A stretch of 64,000 bases of DNA from Streptomyces sp. Ncost-T10-10d (GTDB taxonomy: Bacteria; Actinomycetota; Actinomycetes; Streptomycetales; Streptomycetaceae), in contig NZ_FMDF01000100.1 in the NCBI RefSeq assembly GCF_900091955.1, positions 47,872 to 111,871 of the forward strand, written 5' to 3'. This document shows, in pieces, positions 51,634 through 60,523 of the stretch. How positions within the stretch are numbered: position 1 is the first letter of the stretch; every line of letters begins with the position of its first letter. Position numbers and translations under genes: made by a program. The notes below the pieces were generated by a model. It had not been told where the DNA came from. It saw only the letters and a list, made by a program, of their open reading frames with translations, and did no database searches.

Positions 51634-52980
51634 CTAGACGGCAGGCCCCCGCCCGGCATCGGCGTCGGCCCCGGGACCGACCGGGACGGCATCCCCCGCA
51701 TCCCGGCCGCTTCCCGGCACCGTCCGGCCGCTCTCCGCCACCCGGCTGCCCTCGGGGGCCGCACCGTCCTCCCCCGGCAGATTCCGCATCAGCAGCCAGT
51801 ACCCGAGCGCGGCCCCGGTGCCCAGCACCGCACACGTCCCCCACAGCCACTGCGCCCCGAACCGGTCGATCACCACACCCGACATCAGCGGTGCGACCAG
51901 CGCCGCCGCGGACCAGGACATCGTGTACATGCCCTGGTAGCGGCCCCGGCCCTGAGCGGGCGAGAGCCGGACCACCAGACCGGTCTGGACGGGCGAGTTG
52001 ACGATCTCGGCGACCGTCCAGACGCAGATGGTCAGCGCGTACACGGCGACCGAACCGGCGAACGCGGTGAGCCCGAATCCGTAGCCCGCCAGCAGCGACG
52101 AGACGATGAGCAGCCGGCGCGGATCGCGGTGCTGGATGAAGCGGGTGACCGGGATCTGGAGCACCACGATCAGCACACCGTTGACGGCGACGGCGGTGCC
52201 GAAGTCGGAGCTGGAGAACCCGTCCGTCCCCATGGCCACCGGCAGCCCCACGTACCCCTGCTGGAAGATCAGGGCGATGACGAAGGACAGCCCGACGACG
52301 CTCATGAACCGCCCGTCGCGCAGCACGGTGGAGAGCCGGACCTCGTCGGCGCCGGTGACCGCATGGCCGGTCGGCGCCGCCTTCTCCGGCCGTGACTCGG
52401 GCACCTTCATGAAGACGACGAAGGCGCAGACGAGCGTCATCGCGGCCTCGCCGAGGAACCCGGCGAGGTAGCTGTACTCGGCGACGAACCCGGCCCCGGC
52501 CGAGGAGACGGCGAAGCCGAGATTGATCGCCCAGTAGTTGAGCGAGAAGGCCCGCACCCGGTCCTCGGGCCGGACGATGTCGGCCATCATGGCCTGCACG
52601 GCGGGCCGCGAGGCGTTGCTGGCCATGCCGACGACGAAGGCGACGGCCGCGATCGCCACCGGATGGACCATGAACCCGAGCACGGCCACGGACACGGCGG
52701 TCGAGGTCTGCGCGATGAGCATGGTGGGCCGGCGGCCCAGCCGGTCGGTCATCACCCCCGCCCCGAGCGAGGAGACGACCCCGCCGAGCCCGTGCAGCGC
52801 GGCGACCAGACCGGCGTACGAGGCGGAGTAGCCCCGGTCGAGGGTCAGGTAGAGCGCCATGAAGGTGGCGACGAACGCCCCGAGGCGGTTGACCAGCGTG
52901 CTGGTCCACAGCCACCAGAACTCCCTGGGGAGACCGGACACGGATTCGCGTGCGGCCCGTCTGAGACCGGCGACAGACAT
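51634..52980 (-). CDS. MFS transporter, 12-TM
   Basis: 448 residues with 12 membrane segments. Motif A is GVMTDRLGRRPTMLI, and the start (FWWLWTSTLVNRLGAFVATF) is that of YdeE/MdtH-type multidrug exporters; the last 60 residues are a soluble Gly/Ala-rich tail. Substrate unknown. ATG 52980. Head-to-head with gpmA, 205 bp away. Confidence 0.88.
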   Translation of the reverse strand: MSVAGLRRAARESVSGLPREFWWLWTSTLVNRLGAFVATFMALYLTLDRGYSASYAGLVAALHGLGGVVSSLGAGVMTDRLGRRPTMLIAQTSTAVSVAVLGFMVHPVAIAAVAFVVGMASNASRPAVQAMMADIVRPEDRVRAFSLNYWAINLGFAVSSAGAGFVAEYSYLAGFLGEAAMTLVCAFVVFMKVPESRPEKAAPTGHAVTGADEVRLSTVLRDGRFMSVVGLSFVIALIFQQGYVGLPVAMGTDGFSSSDFGTAVAVNGVLIVVLQIPVTRFIQHRDPRRLLIVSSLLAGYGFGLTAFAGSVAVYALTICVWTVAEIVNSPVQTGLVVRLSPAQGRGRYQGMYTMSWSAAALVAPLMSGVVIDRFGAQWLWGTCAVLGTGAALGYWLLMRNLPGEDGAAPEGSRVAESGRTVPGSGRDAGDAVPVGPGADADAGRGPAV

Positions 52981-53185
52981 ACGGAATCCCCCCAGGGAAG
53001 TACGGAACGAACATCGACGGTAAGAGGCCCGTCGGCAATCCGAACATTACGAATCCCGGATTCCGGTCCGCCAGTCAATTGACGCCTGCCGTCAATCGTC
53101 ACGCCCCCGGCCCCTCACCCGCCCCGCCTGTCCGCCCTGTGACCGGCCGCGCAGCGCCCGTACGGCTTCGATTACGCTCGGGCCC

Positions 53186-53947
53186 ATGGCCGACGCACCG
53201 TACAAGCTGATCCTCCTCCGCCACGGCGAGAGCGAATGGAACGCGAAGAACCTGTTCACCGGTTGGGTGGACGTCAACCTCACGGAGAAGGGCGAGAAGG
53301 AGGCAGTCCGCGGCGGTGAGCTGCTCAAGGACGCCGGCCTGCTCCCCGATGTCCTGCACACCTCCCTCCAGAAGCGCGCCATCCGCACCGCGCAGCTCGC
53401 GCTGGAATCCGCGGACCGCCACTGGATCCCCGTCCACCGCTCCTGGCGGCTGAACGAGCGCCACTACGGCGCCCTGCAGGGCAAGGACAAGGCGCAGACG
53501 CTCGCCGAGTTCGGCGAGGAGCAGTTCATGCTCTGGCGCCGCTCGTACGACACCCCGCCGCCCGCCCTCGAGGACGGCACCGAGTTCTCCCAGAGCGACG
53601 ACGCGCGTTACGCGACGATCCCGCCGGAGCTGCGCCCGCGCACCGAGTGCCTCAAGGACGTCGTCGTCCGCATGCTGCCGTACTGGTACGACGGCATCGT
53701 CCCGGACCTCCTGGCCGGCCGCACGGTCCTGGTCGCCGCCCACGGCAACAGCCTCCGCGCCCTGGTCAAGCACCTCGACGGCATCTCCGACGCCGACATC
53801 GCGGGCCTGAACATCCCGACCGGCATCCCGCTCTCCTACGAGCTGGACGCCGACTTCCGCCCGATCAAGCCGGGCGGCACGTACCTCGACCCGGACGCGG
53901 CGAAGGCCGCCATCGAGGCCGTGAAGAACCAGGGCAAGAAGAAGTAA
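53186..53947 (+). CDS. gpmA: 2,3-bisphosphoglycerate-dependent phosphoglycerate mutase
   Basis: 253 residues. The catalytic His is in [20 protein letters not shown], the second active-site part in [17 protein letters not shown], and the late His in [20 protein letters not shown]. It interconverts 3- and 2-phosphoglycerate in glycolysis. ATG 53186. Hairpin terminator with a short T run at 53959-54000. Confidence 0.96.
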   Translation: MADAPYKLILLRHGESEWNAKNLFTGWVDVNLTEKGEKEAVRGGELLKDAGLLPDVLHTSLQKRAIRTAQLALESADRHWIPVHRSWRLNERHYGALQGKDKAQTLAEFGEEQFMLWRRSYDTPPPALEDGTEFSQSDDARYATIPPELRPRTECLKDVVVRMLPYWYDGIVPDLLAGRTVLVAAHGNSLRALVKHLDGISDADIAGLNIPTGIPLSYELDADFRPIKPGGTYLDPDAAKAAIEAVKNQGKKK

Positions 53948-53958
53948 GAAAAGTGATC

Positions 53959-54000
53959 ATGCCCCCGACCTGCGCGTACGGCGTGGGGCGGGGGCATTTT
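53959..54000 (+). terminator. Terminator after gpmA
   Basis: ATGCCCCCG (53959-53967) pairs with CGGGGGCAT (53989-53997), followed by TTT. Confidence 0.85.
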
Positions 54001-54464
54001 CACGGCCTGGGCCCACTGTGGGACCTCAGCGCGGCGAATCTTGCGGCGGCCGAAGTGCCTGCCCGAGTGCTTTCCGCACGCCGGGCGCGGCGAGTTCGTC
54101 GGCGGCCGTCTCGACTTGGAACAGGCGCTCGTCATGGGCGAGCGCGCCCTCGAAGGCGAGCGCCAGTCCGTCCCTTCGCTCATCATGACGAGCCGGGAGC
54201 CGGCAGCCGAGATGAGGAACCGATACGCGGCCGAGCCTGCCGCTCAGGACTACCTCGCTCGAAGGTGCGGCCTACGGCCGCGCAAACCTTGGCAGCTCGC
54301 TGCGCTCGCGCGCGACGGCGTTCGGGAGCTCCCGCCCGCCGCGTGCTTCCGGGCCGACTCGGACCTGGCGTGCCCGACGGGTCGGTACAGTCCCTGCGAC
54401 TCTCCCGGCTACGCTCGCGCGGGAGCGCCCCGCGGCGCGTGGCTGCGGGGCGCCTTGTGGGGCT
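54001..54464. other. Possible degraded sequence after gpmA
   Basis: About 460 bp. A minus-strand frame ending at 54026 reads GLALAFEGALAHDERLFQVE then TAADELAAPG, protein-like but with no start or recognisable family. The remaining part (54200-54464) shows nothing. Confidence 0.35.
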
Positions 54465-54665
54465 TTAGTCGACCCTCTGCCCGTCGTGCATACCGCCCTT
54501 GCAGAGGTTGTCCGCCAGATCGGGCATTCCGCCGCCCTGCTTGCATTCAGAAGGGGTGACGTAAGACGCGGCACCCTGTGCGGTGGCGGTGGCAGCGCCT
54601 GTGAGGCCCAGTCCGGCGAGGGCTGCCGTGGCGATGACGGCGGCGAGGATTCGTCGAATGCGCAT
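54465..54665 (-). CDS. Small secreted protein with two cysteines
   Basis: 66 residues: signal peptide RIRRILAAVIATAALAGLGL with cleavage near ATAQG, and a mature part of about 36 residues, YVTPSECKQGGGMPDLADNL then CKGGMHDGQ, where the two cysteines may pair. AAGGGG upstream of ATG 54665. I recall similar proteins in other Streptomyces; function unknown. Confidence 0.75.
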   Translation of the reverse strand: MRIRRILAAVIATAALAGLGLTGAATATAQGAASYVTPSECKQGGGMPDLADNLCKGGMHDGQRVD

Positions 54666-54984
54666 GTGGTTCCCCTTTCACGGATTGCCTCGGTCGGGGC
54701 ACTAGCCAGCTTGATCTCCACCCATGTGGGTGGCACGTCATATTGCGCCATTCGGGTCACAGCGTTGTCGGGTGCGGGGGCAGTGACGCGACCCGTCGGA
54801 CAAGCGACGCGACAAGCCACTAGCGGCTCAGGGCGCCAAACCCGGGACCTCCGAGGACGACCGACAACGACAGACGACGACCACCAACGACCGCCCGATC
54901 GCAGGTCAGTTGGGGCCAGGTGGATCAAATTTGATGACGCCATCCGTCGAGTCCATGGATCCCCTCCCCGAAGTGACCAGGTCC
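54666..54984. other. Gene-free segment
   Basis: About 320 bp between a secreted-protein gene and an integrase fragment. Short AC-rich runs (ACGACCGACAACGACAGACG) near 54858; no gene, RNA or attachment site seen. Confidence 0.4.
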
Positions 54985-55200
54985 GAGCATCCTGCCGGAC
55001 CACCTGCGGCTCCCGCGGTTCGGGGTGCAGACGCTTCGAACAGACGTCAGACACGGCTCTGCCGGTCCGCTCCCGGCTGGAGGGCATGAGGTGCGCGTGG
55101 ACGCGGAGCGTCAGGCCAGGGTCCGAGTGGCCGAGGTACTCGGCTGAGGATCTTCGAAAATCCCCGGGCTCGCTCCAGTCCCACTTGGTTGCCGGCTTCA
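54985..55200 (-). pseudogene. C-terminal fragment of a tyrosine integrase
   Basis: The minus strand reads AEYLGHSDPGLTLRVHAHLM then PSSRERTGRAV, the box II end of Streptomyces phage/plasmid integrases. The catalytic Tyr expected in LRVYAHLM is His here, and the rest of the enzyme is absent. It marks a second, older integration event. Confidence 0.7.
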
Positions 55201-55314
55201 TCGATGAGGCAGACAGAGCGTTGCGCCTGGACGGTGAGCTGCTGCTCCTCGGAGCCGGTTGACGCAGCAGGGGATAACCGTTAGACATAGCCGCCAGTTG
55301 CGGAGAGGCAAGGG

Positions 55315-55830
55315 ATGCAGGACGCGTTGCTGGCGATGCTGACCAAGGAGCCGACCCACGGATATGCGCTGCGTGCCCGGCTGCAGGCGGCGCTGGGGCC
55401 GCTGGGTGCGGCGATGAATCCGGGCCAGGTGTACGTCACGCTGTCGAGGCTGGAAAAGGCCGGCCTTGTGGCATGCACGGATGCCGAGGGGCCGGCAGAC
55501 CGGAAGGTCTACGAGGCCACAGCCGCCGGCCGGGAACGCGTAGCGCGGTGGCTCGCCGAGGCGGGGTGGCCGAAGCCGGATCTGGCCGGGTTCCACCTGA
55601 AGCTCGTCGCCGCCGCGGCCAGTGGTCTGGCTGATCCGGTGGATCTCGTGGCTGTGCAGCGCCGGGAGTTGATGCGCCGGCTGCGTGACGCTCAGCGGGC
55701 GGGGGTGGACGGGCCCGGCGATCAGATGTCCGCGTTGCTGCTGGAGGGCGTCGTGCTGCGGCTGGAGGCGGATCTGCGCTGGTTGGAGGCGTGCGAGCGG
55801 ACGTGGCGTGGGAACAGGGAGGACGCATGA
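55315..55830 (+). CDS. PadR-family transcriptional regulator
   Basis: 171 residues. Winged helix: ALLAMLTKEPTHGYALRARL, NPGQVYVTLSRLEKAGLVAC, DRKVYEATAAGRERVARWLA. The C-terminal helical dimer part (VQRRELMRRLRDAQRAG, LRLEADLRWLEACERTW) is of the PadR-s2 type. The stop overlaps the ABC ATPase start (ATGA), so it most likely represses its own operon and releases on binding the transporter substrate. Confidence 0.9.
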   Translation: MQDALLAMLTKEPTHGYALRARLQAALGPLGAAMNPGQVYVTLSRLEKAGLVACTDAEGPADRKVYEATAAGRERVARWLAEAGWPKPDLAGFHLKLVAAAASGLADPVDLVAVQRRELMRRLRDAQRAGVDGPGDQMSALLLEGVVLRLEADLRWLEACERTWRGNREDA

Positions 55831-56573
55831 CCGGGGAATCGAGCGGCGCTTTGCTGCTGCAGGCGCGCAGGGTGTCCAGGGAGCATGGCGAGGCCGAAAG
55901 CCTGGTGCGGGCGGTCGACGACGTCGATCTGGAGGTCCGCGTGGGCCAGAGCGTGGCCGTGATGGGCCCGAGCGGCTGCGGTAAGTCCACACTGCTGAAC
56001 CTTCTCGGCGGCATGGACCGTCCGACCCTCGGGGAGATCTGGCTGGCCGGACACCGCCTGGACGTGCTCGGCGAACGGGTCCTGGCGCGACTGCGCCGTC
56101 GGCACGTCGGCTTCGTCTTCCAATCGTTCCATCTCGTGGACGAGCTGTCCGCCTTGGAGAACGTGGAGTTCCCAGCGCTGCTCGCCGGATGCGGACGCCG
56201 CCGGGCCCGCCGCCGGGCCGTCGAGCTGCTGGAACAGGTGGGGTTGGGCGACCGGGCGAGCCACCTGCCGTCGGCGCTGTCCGGGGGACAGCGCCAGCGG
56301 GTCGCGATCGCACGGGCGCTCGCCAACACGCCGTCGCTCGTCCTGGCCGACGAGCCGACCGGCAATCTGGACAGCATGGCGACGCGTGAGGTGCTCCGCC
56401 TCTTCGAGGAGCTGCGCCTTGCCGGGCAGACGCTGGTGATGGTCACGCACGATCCGAGGATCGCCGCCACCGCCGACCGGCTGATCACCATGCACGACGG
56501 AGCCTTCGTCGACGACACCACCTTCGCGGAAGCCCGGACGCCGGCCGCTTCGTTGATCGACCTGGAGGGGTGA
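55827..56573 (+). CDS. ABC transporter ATPase, MacB/LolD type
   Basis: 248 residues. Walker A MGPSGCGKST, Q-loop FVFQSFHLVDELSALENVEF, signature ALSGGQRQRVAIARAL, Walker B LVLADEPTGNLDS, switch His MVTHDPRIA. These are the features of ATPases partnered with FtsX-type permeases. ATG 55827 is coupled to padR. The permease gene begins 3 bp after its stop. Confidence 0.92.
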   Translation: MTGESSGALLLQARRVSREHGEAESLVRAVDDVDLEVRVGQSVAVMGPSGCGKSTLLNLLGGMDRPTLGEIWLAGHRLDVLGERVLARLRRRHVGFVFQSFHLVDELSALENVEFPALLAGCGRRRARRRAVELLEQVGLGDRASHLPSALSGGQRQRVAIARALANTPSLVLADEPTGNLDSMATREVLRLFEELRLAGQTLVMVTHDPRIAATADRLITMHDGAFVDDTTFAEARTPAASLIDLEG

Positions 56574-56576
56574 CCG

Positions 56577-58367
56577 ATGGGCCGCCTCACCCTGATAGCC
56601 CGCCTCGCCCTGCGCGGCCTGCGCCGCCACCTGCTTCGGTCCGTGACTCTGCTCCTGGCCGTGACCACCGCCTGCGGCGCCATGGCGCTCGGGATGATGC
56701 TGCGCGACGCGGCGGCACAGTCCTACGCGCAGATCCGGGCCGCGACCAACGGACCGGACGTGATGGCCATGCCGATCAGCACCGGTGACACCGCCCGGAA
56801 CGACCTGGCTCCGCTGTTCGGCATGCCGGGGGTCGTCACGCACAGCGGGCCCTACCCCGTCGCCTTCCCCATGGTCCAGGCGCACGGGCTGACCGTGCAG
56901 GCCGTCGTGGCGGGACGCACCACGGCACCGGACGTCATCGACCACCCGCAGCTGACCCAAGGCAGCTGGGTGCGTCCCGGAGGAGCGGTGGTCGAACGCG
57001 CCTTCGCCCTCGCCCTCGGACTACACACCGGAGACCACCTCACCGTCGCCGGGCGGACCTTCACGGTCACCGGCATCGCCCTCACCGCCGCCGCCGAGCC
57101 CTACCCGGGCGCCCAGTGGTCCCCTCAGGGAGGCGGCCCCTCCCTCAACGCCGGCCTGCTCTGGCTCACCCAGGCCGACCTGCGCAGCCTCGCCTCACCC
57201 CGGCTGCCGCTGTCCTACACAGCGAACCTGAAGCTGGCCGAGCCGCAGGACGCCGAGTCGTTCGTGAACTCCCCGGCCGTGCAGGCCGTCCAGGCGAACG
57301 TGCGCACCTGGCAGGACCTCGCCCGGAACGACCGGCGCGGCTTACGGATCGTGCACGAGGCCGTCACGGTCGGCAGTTGGCTCCTGATCAGCCTCGCCCT
57401 CGCCGGGGCGAGCGCTCTGGTCGCGGGCCGCATGGCCGAACAGACCCGCAGGGTCGGGCTGTTCAAGGCGGTCGGCGCCACCCCCGGCCTGGTAGCCGCG
57501 GTGATGTTGACCGAGTACCTGGCCCTGGCCCTGGCCGCGGGCGCGGCCGGCCTGGCCCTGGGGTGCCTGCTCGCGCCCGCGCTCACCGACCCCGGCGCCA
57601 GGCTGCTCGACATGGCATTCGCCGCCCCCTCGGCAGGCACCGTCACGGCCGTCGCCGTCACCGCGCTCGCGATCTCCGCCGGCGCGACGATCGGTCCCGC
57701 CTGGCGGGCCGCCCGCACCACCACTGCCCACGGGCTCGCCGATCCGGCCCGCGCACCTGGGCAGTACTCCGCGCTCGGCCGCCACGCCGCCTGGCTGCCC
57801 ATCCCGCTCATGCTCGGACTGCGCCTCGCCGCCCGCCGACCACGCCGTGCCCTCCTCACCGCGGCGGGCACCTTCACCGTCACCACCGGACTCTTCGCGG
57901 CATTGACGTTCCAGGCCCAGCCGCCGTTCCGGCTCGACCTGGGCGCATCCACCCTGCCCGACCCGAGCGATGTACTGACCAACCACATCGTTCAGGGCGT
58001 CATCGTCGCCCTGAACGTACTGGCCGTGGTCAGCGCCGCCGCCACCGCCTGGAACGCCGCCCTCGACGCACGACGCCCCCTGGCCGTCGCCCGCACGCTG
58101 GGCGCCACTCCGGGGCAGGTCACCACCGGATTGATCTCAGCCCAGTTGCTGCCGGCCCTGCCCGCGGCCGCGATCGGCGTTCCGGCCGGCATGGGCCTGT
58201 GCGCGCTCCTGCAGGCCGGTCCCGATGCCCTGATCCTGCCCTCCTCCGGGCAGACCGTCGGCATGGTCGCCGCGACGCTGCTCGGTCTCGCAGCGCTGAC
58301 CACGGCCCCAGCCTGGCTCAGCGCCCGCCAACCCGTCCACAAGGCACTGCACAGCGAACAGAGCTGA
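56577..58367 (+). CDS. FtsX-family ABC permease
   Basis: 596 residues. N-terminal segment (LRRHLLRSVTLLLAVTTACG), a periplasmic-type domain of about 220 residues, then three membrane segments of the first FtsX core (SWLLISLALAGASALVAG; AAVMLTEYLALALAAGAAGL) and a second core at the C-terminus. Such two-core permeases export peptides, lipids or drugs. Codon 256 (57342-57344) is TTA, so full translation may need the developmental bldA tRNA. Followed after 160 bp by an 18-bp stem terminator. Confidence 0.9.
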   Translation: MGRLTLIARLALRGLRRHLLRSVTLLLAVTTACGAMALGMMLRDAAAQSYAQIRAATNGPDVMAMPISTGDTARNDLAPLFGMPGVVTHSGPYPVAFPMVQAHGLTVQAVVAGRTTAPDVIDHPQLTQGSWVRPGGAVVERAFALALGLHTGDHLTVAGRTFTVTGIALTAAAEPYPGAQWSPQGGGPSLNAGLLWLTQADLRSLASPRLPLSYTANLKLAEPQDAESFVNSPAVQAVQANVRTWQDLARNDRRGLRIVHEAVTVGSWLLISLALAGASALVAGRMAEQTRRVGLFKAVGATPGLVAAVMLTEYLALALAAGAAGLALGCLLAPALTDPGARLLDMAFAAPSAGTVTAVAVTALAISAGATIGPAWRAARTTTAHGLADPARAPGQYSALGRHAAWLPIPLMLGLRLAARRPRRALLTAAGTFTVTTGLFAALTFQAQPPFRLDLGASTLPDPSDVLTNHIVQGVIVALNVLAVVSAAATAWNAALDARRPLAVARTLGATPGQVTTGLISAQLLPALPAAAIGVPAGMGLCALLQAGPDALILPSSGQTVGMVAATLLGLAALTTAPAWLSARQPVHKALHSEQS

Positions 58368-58524
58368 CGCCTCCCGCACCGCCCATACGCCGAACAACTC
58401 ATCCACAGGCGGGGAAGCAGCAGGCTCAGCCGTGGGCCGACGGGCGAACTGTCCTGCTGTATCTGTCCAGGAGCGAAGCACGAGCCTGCCAGACCTGGGG
58501 CAAGAAGAAGCAGGTCTGCTCGGT

Positions 58525-58565
58525 CGAGCCCCCTGCCTGCGGTTCCTCCGCAGGCAGGGGGCTCG
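58525..58565. terminator. Terminator of the PadR-ABC operon
   Basis: An 18-bp perfect stem (58525-58542 with 58548-58565, core GAGCCCCCTGCCTGCGG) and a TTCCT loop. Confidence 0.94.
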
Positions 58566-58622
58566 TTGCCGCACTGGGCGTTTCAAGACCTCTGCCCGCC
58601 GCCCGGCGAGTCGTCGGCCCGG

Positions 58623-59063
58623 TTATCGGTCGCAGGAAATCTCAGCCAGCCATTCCGGTGCGTAGCACTTGACGAACGACCACTTCTGGTCCGAGTACTG
58701 GTCGTCCGTGCTGTCGGTGTACATCTCAAGCCTGCCCTGCGGCGTCAAGCGGTAGTACTCGCGGATCAAGTCTCCTTCCGTGGTGGGATGGGTCACCTTC
58801 AGTTCTGCGCTCTCACCGCTCTTGAGGGCTCGCCGGAGGCAGACGATTTCCCGCACTGCCTGCTTCTGCATTTCCTCACCCTGATCCAGGCGCACCTCGC
58901 CACAACGCGAAAACTCGGTTCTGGACTCCCAGCGTTCCTTGACCGGATCGTTCACCATGCCGCAACCGGCAGCCAGCAAGGACATGGCCGCTACCGCGAC
59001 GAGCCGCACGCGGACCGAATCACCTGCCGCACAGCGGTGGTTGTCGCTTTTCTCACCTGTCAC
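58623..59063 (-). CDS. Small lipoprotein, unknown function
   Basis: 146 residues from GTG 59063. Lipobox in VRLVAVAAMSLLAAGCG; mature part polar with four further cysteines (SRCGEVRL, REIVCLRR, FVKCYAPE, EISCDR) that may pair, and EGDLIREYYRLTPQGRLEMY. An internal GTG at the VRVRLVAV segment is an alternative start that places the signal peptide at the N-terminus. No family recognised. Confidence 0.65.
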   Translation of the reverse strand: MTGEKSDNHRCAAGDSVRVRLVAVAAMSLLAAGCGMVNDPVKERWESRTEFSRCGEVRLDQGEEMQKQAVREIVCLRRALKSGESAELKVTHPTTEGDLIREYYRLTPQGRLEMYTDSTDDQYSDQKWSFVKCYAPEWLAEISCDR

Positions 59064-59149
59064 GCCCCGCCCCCTTCCGGCCGTTGGACGCGGCTCCGGA
59101 GAAACCGGTTCCGTGCCCGTGCGTGCCGGATCCGTGCCGGACCGAGCGG

Positions 59150-59851
59150 TCAGCCACGGTCGATCGGGGTGTGTGGCGACGCAGAGACCGCCGGCAGATC
59201 CGGTGCCCCTGTAGGCCAGTTGAACTGATATGACAGCTCCCGCTCCGCTCCCTGCGCACCCAACGCCCGTCCGATGCGCGCCGCCAGCGTGTCCCACGGG
59301 CGGCAGGCGACCACCGGCAGAGCGTGCAGGCGGGCCTGGTCGCCGAGCCACCGCGAGTACTCCGCGCTGACCTGCGCCCGATGCCGCTGTTCTCCGCTGT
59401 CGGGCTCCCGGGAGGCGTAGTTGGCGGCGATCCGGTCCGGGTCCGCCTCGTGCAGGAACACCGCCCGCACGAGGCGGCCCGCCGCCCGGCCCTCGTGTAT
59501 CGCCGCCGCAGCGGCGGCCGGGGTGAGGTAGTCGCCCTCGATCACGGCAGGGACGTCGACGGTCAGGCGGTTGCGTACGACTCCCGACACCGCGGGCTCC
59601 AGGGCCCTGGCGGTGGCGATCTGGAGGTCCAGCACCTGCTCCGTGGCGAGTTGCGCGATGTCGGGGATGTCATCGAAGTGGTGGAGGGCGGGGTGGTGTT
59701 CAGCCGCCGTCATGGCCTCGACGGCACTCACTACGTCGTCGAACTCGACCACGAAACCCTTGGCCGCAGCCGCCAGTTGCGCGGCGACCCGGCTCTTGCC
59801 GACGCCCGACGCCCCACCGAGAAGCAATATGTCCCACGATGTTCCTGTCAC
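59150..59851 (-). CDS. P-loop kinase-like protein
   Basis: 233 residues from GTG 59851 (the frame is open to 60355 but the extension is antisense to two small genes). Walker A is LLLGGASGVGKSRVAAQLAA, then FVVEFDDVVSAVEAM and DVPAVIEGDYLTPAAAAAAI. The pattern is that of small-molecule kinases such as 2-phosphoglycerate kinase-like AAA proteins; substrate unknown. It is divergent from the possible toxin-antitoxin pair. Confidence 0.75.
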   Translation of the reverse strand: MTGTSWDILLLGGASGVGKSRVAAQLAAAAKGFVVEFDDVVSAVEAMTAAEHHPALHHFDDIPDIAQLATEQVLDLQIATARALEPAVSGVVRNRLTVDVPAVIEGDYLTPAAAAAAIHEGRAAGRLVRAVFLHEADPDRIAANYASREPDSGEQRHRAQVSAEYSRWLGDQARLHALPVVACRPWDTLAARIGRALGAQGAERELSYQFNWPTGAPDLPAVSASPHTPIDRG

Positions 59852-59986
59852 GGGGCGAACGTATCGCGTGGGCTCCGCGTCGGCCGTGCGCCCTGGCGCT
59901 ACCGTGGCGCGAGCACCGGCCCGCGCATGGGCGGAGCCGACCGGGCGGGCCGTGCGAAGAGAGCAAGGAGAGCGGGGAGAGCAATC

Positions 59987-60235
59987 ATGGGCGAGCCCCT
60001 GAAGACCTACGTCGGCGGTGCCGAAGTCGACGTGCCCAACAGCATTCCGGACATCCGGGCCACCCTGCCCGAAGAGAGACGTGAGGAGTTCGACCGCGCC
60101 ATCAACGACGCCGGTGTGAGCGAGATCCAGGCGGTCATGCGGCACTGGATGCTGGAGGCCGTACCCGATCCGGAGGCCGAGAAGATCCTGGACCGGCTGG
60201 CGCAGGACGAGGCCGAGAGGCGGACCGTCGCTTGA
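59987..60235 (+). CDS. Small acidic protein, possible antitoxin
   Basis: 82 residues; AAGGAG upstream of ATG 59987. It reads PNSIPDIRATLPEERREEFD, RAINDAGVSEIQAVMRHWML, an acidic two-helix pattern like DUF6247-type proteins encoded with RelE-like toxins in Streptomyces. No clear DNA-binding motif. Its stop overlaps the next start by TTGA. Antitoxin is a guess from size, charge and coupling. Confidence 0.6.
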   Translation: MGEPLKTYVGGAEVDVPNSIPDIRATLPEERREEFDRAINDAGVSEIQAVMRHWMLEAVPDPEAEKILDRLAQDEAERRTVA

Positions 60236-60474
60236 GCTTCCGCATCTCCTACGCCCCGCCGGCCGACGACACCCTGGCCAAGATGCGTGGCAGCGAGGTC
60301 TTCCGGGACGAGATGGCGCGCACCCTGGGCCTCGACCCGTACGGGCACGGGTCATCGGCCGTCAAGAGCGAGCACGACCGCCGCGAGGCGACGGTCGCCG
60401 GGGCGATCGTGCTCTATTACGTCTCCGGGTCCGTCCTGATCGTCACCGTGGTGAGGCTCGTCCCACTGCCCTGA
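60232..60474 (+). CDS. Small basic-core protein, possible RelE/ParE-like toxin
   Basis: 80 residues from TTG 60232, coupled to the previous gene. It begins FRISYAPPADDTLAKM, the opening strand-helix of RelE/ParE toxins, has GLDPYGHGSSAVKSEHDRRE in place of the usual RLxG-RVRVGDYR element, and ends in AIVLYYVSGSVLIVTVVRL, the last strands. The length matches such toxins (80-90). Confidence 0.6.
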   Translation: MSFRISYAPPADDTLAKMRGSEVFRDEMARTLGLDPYGHGSSAVKSEHDRREATVAGAIVLYYVSGSVLIVTVVRLVPLP

Positions 60475-60523
60475 ACCATCACCGAACCGAGGGGATGTCC
60501 CGGGGCGAGCCCCACCCGGCCCC

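Noticed and set aside
54026..54200. Possible minus-strand gene after gpmA
   Set aside because: Protein-like string but no start, no family and no upstream continuation; noted only as a possible relic.
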